Assembly (NCBI GenBank): GCA_050257395.1
Contig: JBLMWU010000299.1
Coordinates: 1-64,000 of the forward strand
DNA from: JAIRTY01 sp050257395
GTDB taxonomy: Bacteria; Actinomycetota; Actinomycetes; Streptosporangiales; Streptosporangiaceae
Direction: 5' to 3'
DNA length: 64,000 bases
Under the pieces are notes generated by a model. That model worked only from the letters and a program-made list of their open reading frames with translations, ran no database searches and was not told the origin of the DNA. Numbering within the stretch: the stretch's first letter is position 1; each line of letters opens with the position of its first letter. The translations under genes and the position numbers were made by a program. This document shows positions 61,176-64,000 of this stretch, one piece after another.

Positions 61176-61462
61176 ATGACCGTCCCGGTGATGCGGACCT
61201 GCCTGGGGCCGGAGGAAGCCGAGGCGGCCGCCGCGGTCATCGGCTCGGGCTGGCTGGCGCAGGGCCCGCGGGTGGCCGAGTTCGAGGCGGCGTTCGCGGC
61301 CTCGCTCGGCGGCGGGCACGCCGTGGCCGTGTCATCCGGAACGGCCGCCCTCCACCTGGCGCTGGCCGCCAGCGGGGCCGGCCCCAGCGACGAGGTGGTG
61401 GCGCCGTCGCTGTCGTTCATCGCCACCGCCAACACCGTCCGGCAGCGCCCGGCCGGGCCCCC
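61176..61462 (+). pseudogene. 5' fragment of a DegT/DnrJ-family aminotransferase
   Basis: From ATG 61176 (MTVPVMRTCLGPEEAEAAAAVIGSGWLAQGPRVAEFEAAFA), SSGTAALHLALAASGAGPSDEVVAPSLSFIATANTVR marks a DegT N-terminus. At about 61440 the family sequence ends abruptly where the convergent pth gene begins; the remaining about 280 residues, with the PLP Lys, are missing. The frame stays open to 61673 only as the antisense of pth. A deletion fused the truncated gene to pth's 3' end. Confidence 0.87.
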
Positions 61463-62077
61463 CTACCCGCCGGATGCCCCGGCCGGCCCGTCGGCGTGGA
61501 AGGTGTTCTGGGCGGCGGCCAGCCCCTGGCTGAGCAGGACCTCCACCGCGTCCGCCGCCCGGTCCAGCAGGAACGGCAGCTCCTTGCGCTCGGCCGCGGA
61601 GAAGTCGCGCAGCACGAACGCGGCCGGGTCCATCCGGCCCGGCGGCCGGCCGATGCCGAACCGCACCCGGTAGTACTCGCGGGTGCCCAGCGACGCGCTG
61701 ATCGACCGGAGCCCGTTGTGCCCGTTGTCCCCGCCGCCGAGCTTGAGCCGGATCGTCCCGAACGGGATGTCCAGCTCGTCGTGGATCACCACCAGCTGCC
61801 CGGGCGGAAGCTTGTAGAACTTCCCCAGCCCGGATACCGGGCCGCCGGACAGGTTCATGTAGGTCAGCGGCTTGGCGAGGGTGACCGGGTGCCCGGCCAG
61901 CCGCCCGTCGCCGACCGCTGCCTGGAACTTGCCCGCGCGGAACCGGGCGCCGATCCGTCCGGCCAGCACGTCCGCCACCATGAACCCGGCGTTGTGCCGG
62001 TGGCTGGCGTAGTCCGGGCCCGGGTTGCCGAGCCCGGCGATCAGCCACCGGCCGCCGGTACCGGCAGCGCCGGTCAT
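61463..62077 (-). CDS. pth: Peptidyl-tRNA hydrolase
   Basis: 204 aa. It recycles peptidyl-tRNA that drops off ribosomes. WLIAGLGNPGPDYASHRHNAGFMV with the catalytic His, PLTYMNLSGGPV, VIHDELDIPFG and GGGDNGHNGLRSI are all intact. The last 20 residues (NTFHADGPAGASGG) are a tail. It lies 38 bases after rplY, as in other actinobacteria. Confidence 0.96.
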   Translation of the reverse strand: MTGAAGTGGRWLIAGLGNPGPDYASHRHNAGFMVADVLAGRIGARFRAGKFQAAVGDGRLAGHPVTLAKPLTYMNLSGGPVSGLGKFYKLPPGQLVVIHDELDIPFGTIRLKLGGGDNGHNGLRSISASLGTREYYRVRFGIGRPPGRMDPAAFVLRDFSAAERKELPFLLDRAADAVEVLLSQGLAAAQNTFHADGPAGASGG

Positions 62078-62115
62078 CGCTGCTGAGGTGCCGGGCAGCC
62101 CTGCCGCGGGAGCGG

Positions 62116-62784
62116 TCAGGACTCCTCGGCCGGCGCGGCCGGCGCCTCGGCCTCGGCCCCACCCTCGGCCACCGGAGCGGGCACCTCTTCAGCGGCCTCC
62201 TCGGCTGCGGCCACCTCGCCGAGTTCGGCCTCGATCTGCTCGGCGGTCGGGGCGGCGATCACGTGCAGCACCAGCTGCTCGGGGTCGCCCGCCAGGGTGG
62301 AGCCGGACGGCAGCTTCAGGTCGCCGGCGTGGATGGCCGAGCCGAGCTCCATGCCCTCGATGTCGACCTCGACGGACCCCGGGATGTGGGTGGCCTCGGT
62401 CTCCAGCGACACCTGGACCATCTGCTGGTCGAGCAGGCCGCCGGGGGCGATCTCGCCGGTCAGCTGCACCGGCACGTCCACGGTGACCTTCTCGCCCCGC
62501 CGGACCACGATCAGGTCCACGTGCTCGATGAACCCCTTGATCGGGTCCCGCTGCACCGCCTTGGGCAGGAAGATCTGGCTGGCGCCCTCCAGGCCCTCCA
62601 GCCGGATCAGCACGTTCGGCGTCTTGAGGGCGAGCATCAGGTCGTGGCCGGGCAGGGTGATGTGCCGGGTGTCGGCTCCGTGCCCGTAGAGGACGGCGGG
62701 GACCCGGCCCGCGCGCCGCGTGCGGCGGGACGGGCCCTTGCCGAACTCGGTGCGCGGCTCAGCAGCGATGCGGACCTCGGGCAC
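62116..62784 (-). CDS. rplY: 50S ribosomal protein L25 (general stress protein CTC)
   Basis: 222 aa long-form L25, binds 5S rRNA. The L25 core is RTEFGKGPSRRTRRAGRVPAVLYGHGAD and the TL5 domain GSVEVDIEGMELGSAIHAGDLKLPSG; the Glu/Ala-rich C-terminus (VAAAEEAAEEVPAP) is usual. Directly upstream of pth, probably co-transcribed. Confidence 0.95.
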   Translation of the reverse strand: MPEVRIAAEPRTEFGKGPSRRTRRAGRVPAVLYGHGADTRHITLPGHDLMLALKTPNVLIRLEGLEGASQIFLPKAVQRDPIKGFIEHVDLIVVRRGEKVTVDVPVQLTGEIAPGGLLDQQMVQVSLETEATHIPGSVEVDIEGMELGSAIHAGDLKLPSGSTLAGDPEQLVLHVIAAPTAEQIEAELGEVAAAEEAAEEVPAPVAEGGAEAEAPAAPAEES

Positions 62785-63170
62785 GGTGGTAACTCCTTAG
62801 ACCGGAAAGTCGTGGTGTGGCGCGCGCCCGGGCCTCTCGGCACCACGGCCCGGGGTCAGCCGGGCGTGGGCGCTGCCAGCCATGCGCGCATGCTCACGCG
62901 CGTTGCTGAAGTGTAGCCGACGACGCGCCACCCACGTCCCGGCGGCCGCCGGAGCAGGGCCACGGGCCCGGCCGTGGTGACAGCGGTCCGCAGCCAGACG
63001 GTCGCTGTCCGAAATGGGTAATTCTTTCGTTTATCACCGAAAATGCCCTGGATAACAGGGGGTGACGAGTCCTGATTGATACCACCAGCAGGCAACATCC
63101 ATCTCACGGTCTCGCTATACTCGCGGAGCACTATCGCCCGGATCTTGCGTATTCATGCGGGAGGATCGCA
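62785..63170. other. Intergenic region before the secreted protein gene
   Basis: 386 bases. Contains the rplY promoter side and, for the plus-strand gene, a -10-like TATACT at 63116-63121. An AT-richer patch at 63001-63060 (TTCTTTCGTTTATCACCG) stands out. No riboswitch consensus that I recognise. Confidence 0.45.
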
Positions 63171-63971
63171 ATGGCGCGGAAAAAGCGGCTTTACCGGATA
63201 GCGGTCATCCCTGCTGCTTTAGTGGCCGTCGGGGTGGCCGGCGCCACGCTCAGCCAGGCGGACGCCAGCCAGACGACCAGCTGCAGCGGCAGCGGCCTGC
63301 TGTCGGTCGTGACCAGCACGCTGTGCGCGGCCACCACCGGCGTGGGCAACCTGCTGGGTGGCGCCACCGGCGGCGCCACCACCCCGGTGACGTCGGCCGT
63401 CACGTCGGTCGGCAACGCCGCCACCGGCGCGGTGAGCTCGGTGACCGGCGGCCAGCAGAGCGCCGCGTCCAGTTCCGGATCCAGCTCCAGCGGCTCCAGC
63501 TCCTCCGGCAGCAGTTCCGGTAGCACCGGCAGCACGGGGAGCACCGGCGGCACGGGCTCGACGGGCGGCACCGCCGGCACCGGGTCCACCGGCACCACGG
63601 TCAGCCAGCCGCGGGGCGCGACCGCCCCCTCGGCCGCCGCCGCCAGGGCCGCCGCGCTCGCCGCCGAACGGGCCGCCCAGGTCCAGCGGCAGCAGAGCCT
63701 GCTCGCCATCCCGGTCAAGGCCGCGTCCGGCCAGGCGACCTCGGTCCAGCTGGGCTCGTCGCAGACGACCGCCTACCGGCAGGCGCCGGCGTCGCACCCC
63801 TCGCTGTGGCGCGCCACCCCGCTGTCCCTGCTGATCGCCATCGCGATCGGCCTGGTGGTCGGGATCGGCATCGTGTACGCGGGCTGGCGCAACGGCGACC
63901 TGTTCGGCCGCAGGAAGAGCCGCCCGGCCCCGCGACGTTACCGCCCGGCCGAAGGCACCCTGGTCCGCTAG
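63171..63971 (+). CDS. Secreted, C-terminally membrane-anchored protein with Ser/Gly/Thr linker
   Basis: 266 aa; GGGAGG is 7 bases before ATG. N-terminal signal peptide (KKRLYRIAVIPAALVAVGVAGATLSQADA), one pair of cysteines in TTSCSGSGLLSVVTSTLCAA, a chaplin-like Gly/Val region, then a Ser/Gly then Thr/Gly low-complexity linker (GSSSSGSSSSG, STGSTGSTGG), an Ala/Arg/Gln helix, and a transmembrane helix PLSLLIAIAIGLVVGIGIVYAGW with a basic RRKSRPAPRRYR tail. No sortase LPxTG motif. The overall plan fits an extracytoplasmic protein held by a C-terminal helix. Function unknown. Confidence 0.78.
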   Translation: MARKKRLYRIAVIPAALVAVGVAGATLSQADASQTTSCSGSGLLSVVTSTLCAATTGVGNLLGGATGGATTPVTSAVTSVGNAATGAVSSVTGGQQSAASSSGSSSSGSSSSGSSSGSTGSTGSTGGTGSTGGTAGTGSTGTTVSQPRGATAPSAAAARAAALAAERAAQVQRQQSLLAIPVKAASGQATSVQLGSSQTTAYRQAPASHPSLWRATPLSLLIAIAIGLVVGIGIVYAGWRNGDLFGRRKSRPAPRRYRPAEGTLVR

Positions 63972-64000
63972 CACGGACACACAACGTGGGCCCGTGCCGG

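Noticed and set aside
62785..63170. Riboswitch (such as c-di-AMP type) before the secreted protein
   Set aside because: I could not find the conserved stems or GA-rich motifs by eye; a covariance-model search would be needed to claim one.

Overview
The window is about 72% GC with almost uninterrupted coding in actinobacterial style: GTG starts, 4-base ATGA/GTGA overlaps, Pro/Ala/Gly/Arg-rich proteins, F420/menaquinone-type enzymes, short GntR-type and HxlR regulators, and some apparently leaderless genes. It is best read as chromosome of a high-GC Actinomycetota (Streptosporangiales/Streptomycetales-like lifestyle; no genus can be fixed from the sequence). I see no tRNA, rRNA, CRISPR array or intact transposon.

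Layout. 0-2.4 kb: 3' part of a branched-chain amino-acid ABC importer (livF, livH, livM). 2.4-5.6 kb: small reductase with its AraC-type regulator, an FMN-binding PPOX protein and a Clp-N-only protein. 5.8-26.6 kb: respiratory supercluster on the minus strand, transcribed from a TIM-barrel-like gene through menG, a geranylgeranyl-reductase-family flavoprotein and a complete 14-gene complex I operon (nuoA-N) to a long-chain polyprenyl diphosphate synthase. The quinone tail, ring methylation, quinone/tail reduction and NADH:menaquinone oxidoreductase are therefore encoded together. Two junctions inside nuo carry foreign or rearranged DNA: an IS200/IS605-type right-end hairpin between nuoG and nuoH, and an 86-bp duplication/insertion between nuoD and nuoE. 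A CRP-consensus palindrome sits on the start codon of the flavoprotein gene.

26.6-42.9 kb: accessory region. It has a TetR regulator with a near-perfect operator, a three-PAS histidine kinase, an HxlR regulator, and a minus-strand run of detoxification-type genes (quinone oxidoreductase, YceI, MFS pump, DHFR-like reductases, FAD oxidase). Several of these are broken: YceI by a one-base frameshift, a chimera of two DHFR-like genes, and a gutted FAD oxidase. Three similar sequence motifs lie before the HxlR gene and two quinone-oxidoreductase genes and may form one regulon. A degenerate DesK-like kinase, a complete DesK-like kinase and a response regulator with a CTG start form one overlapping operon. 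Then come small conserved proteins, a GntR regulator with iterons in its promoter, a formate/nitrite-type channel and the second quinone oxidoreductase.

43-49.4 kb: S9 peptidase, a deazaflavin-type (DDN-like) protein, a membrane DUF457-like protein with an apparent CTG start, and sulfate activation genes cysN, cysD and cysQ. 49.6-61.5 kb: cell-surface polysaccharide region with two paralogous flippases. Both have unusually long, repeat-bearing disordered tails and twin leaderless promoters. With them are a DegT-family protein whose PLP lysine is replaced by arginine, rfbB, a GNAT/FemAB-like transferase and a truncated second DegT gene. 61.5-64 kb: housekeeping pth and rplY, then a signal-peptide protein with a Ser/Gly/Thr linker and C-terminal membrane anchor.

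Family assignments come from recognising conserved motifs by eye; no database search was run.
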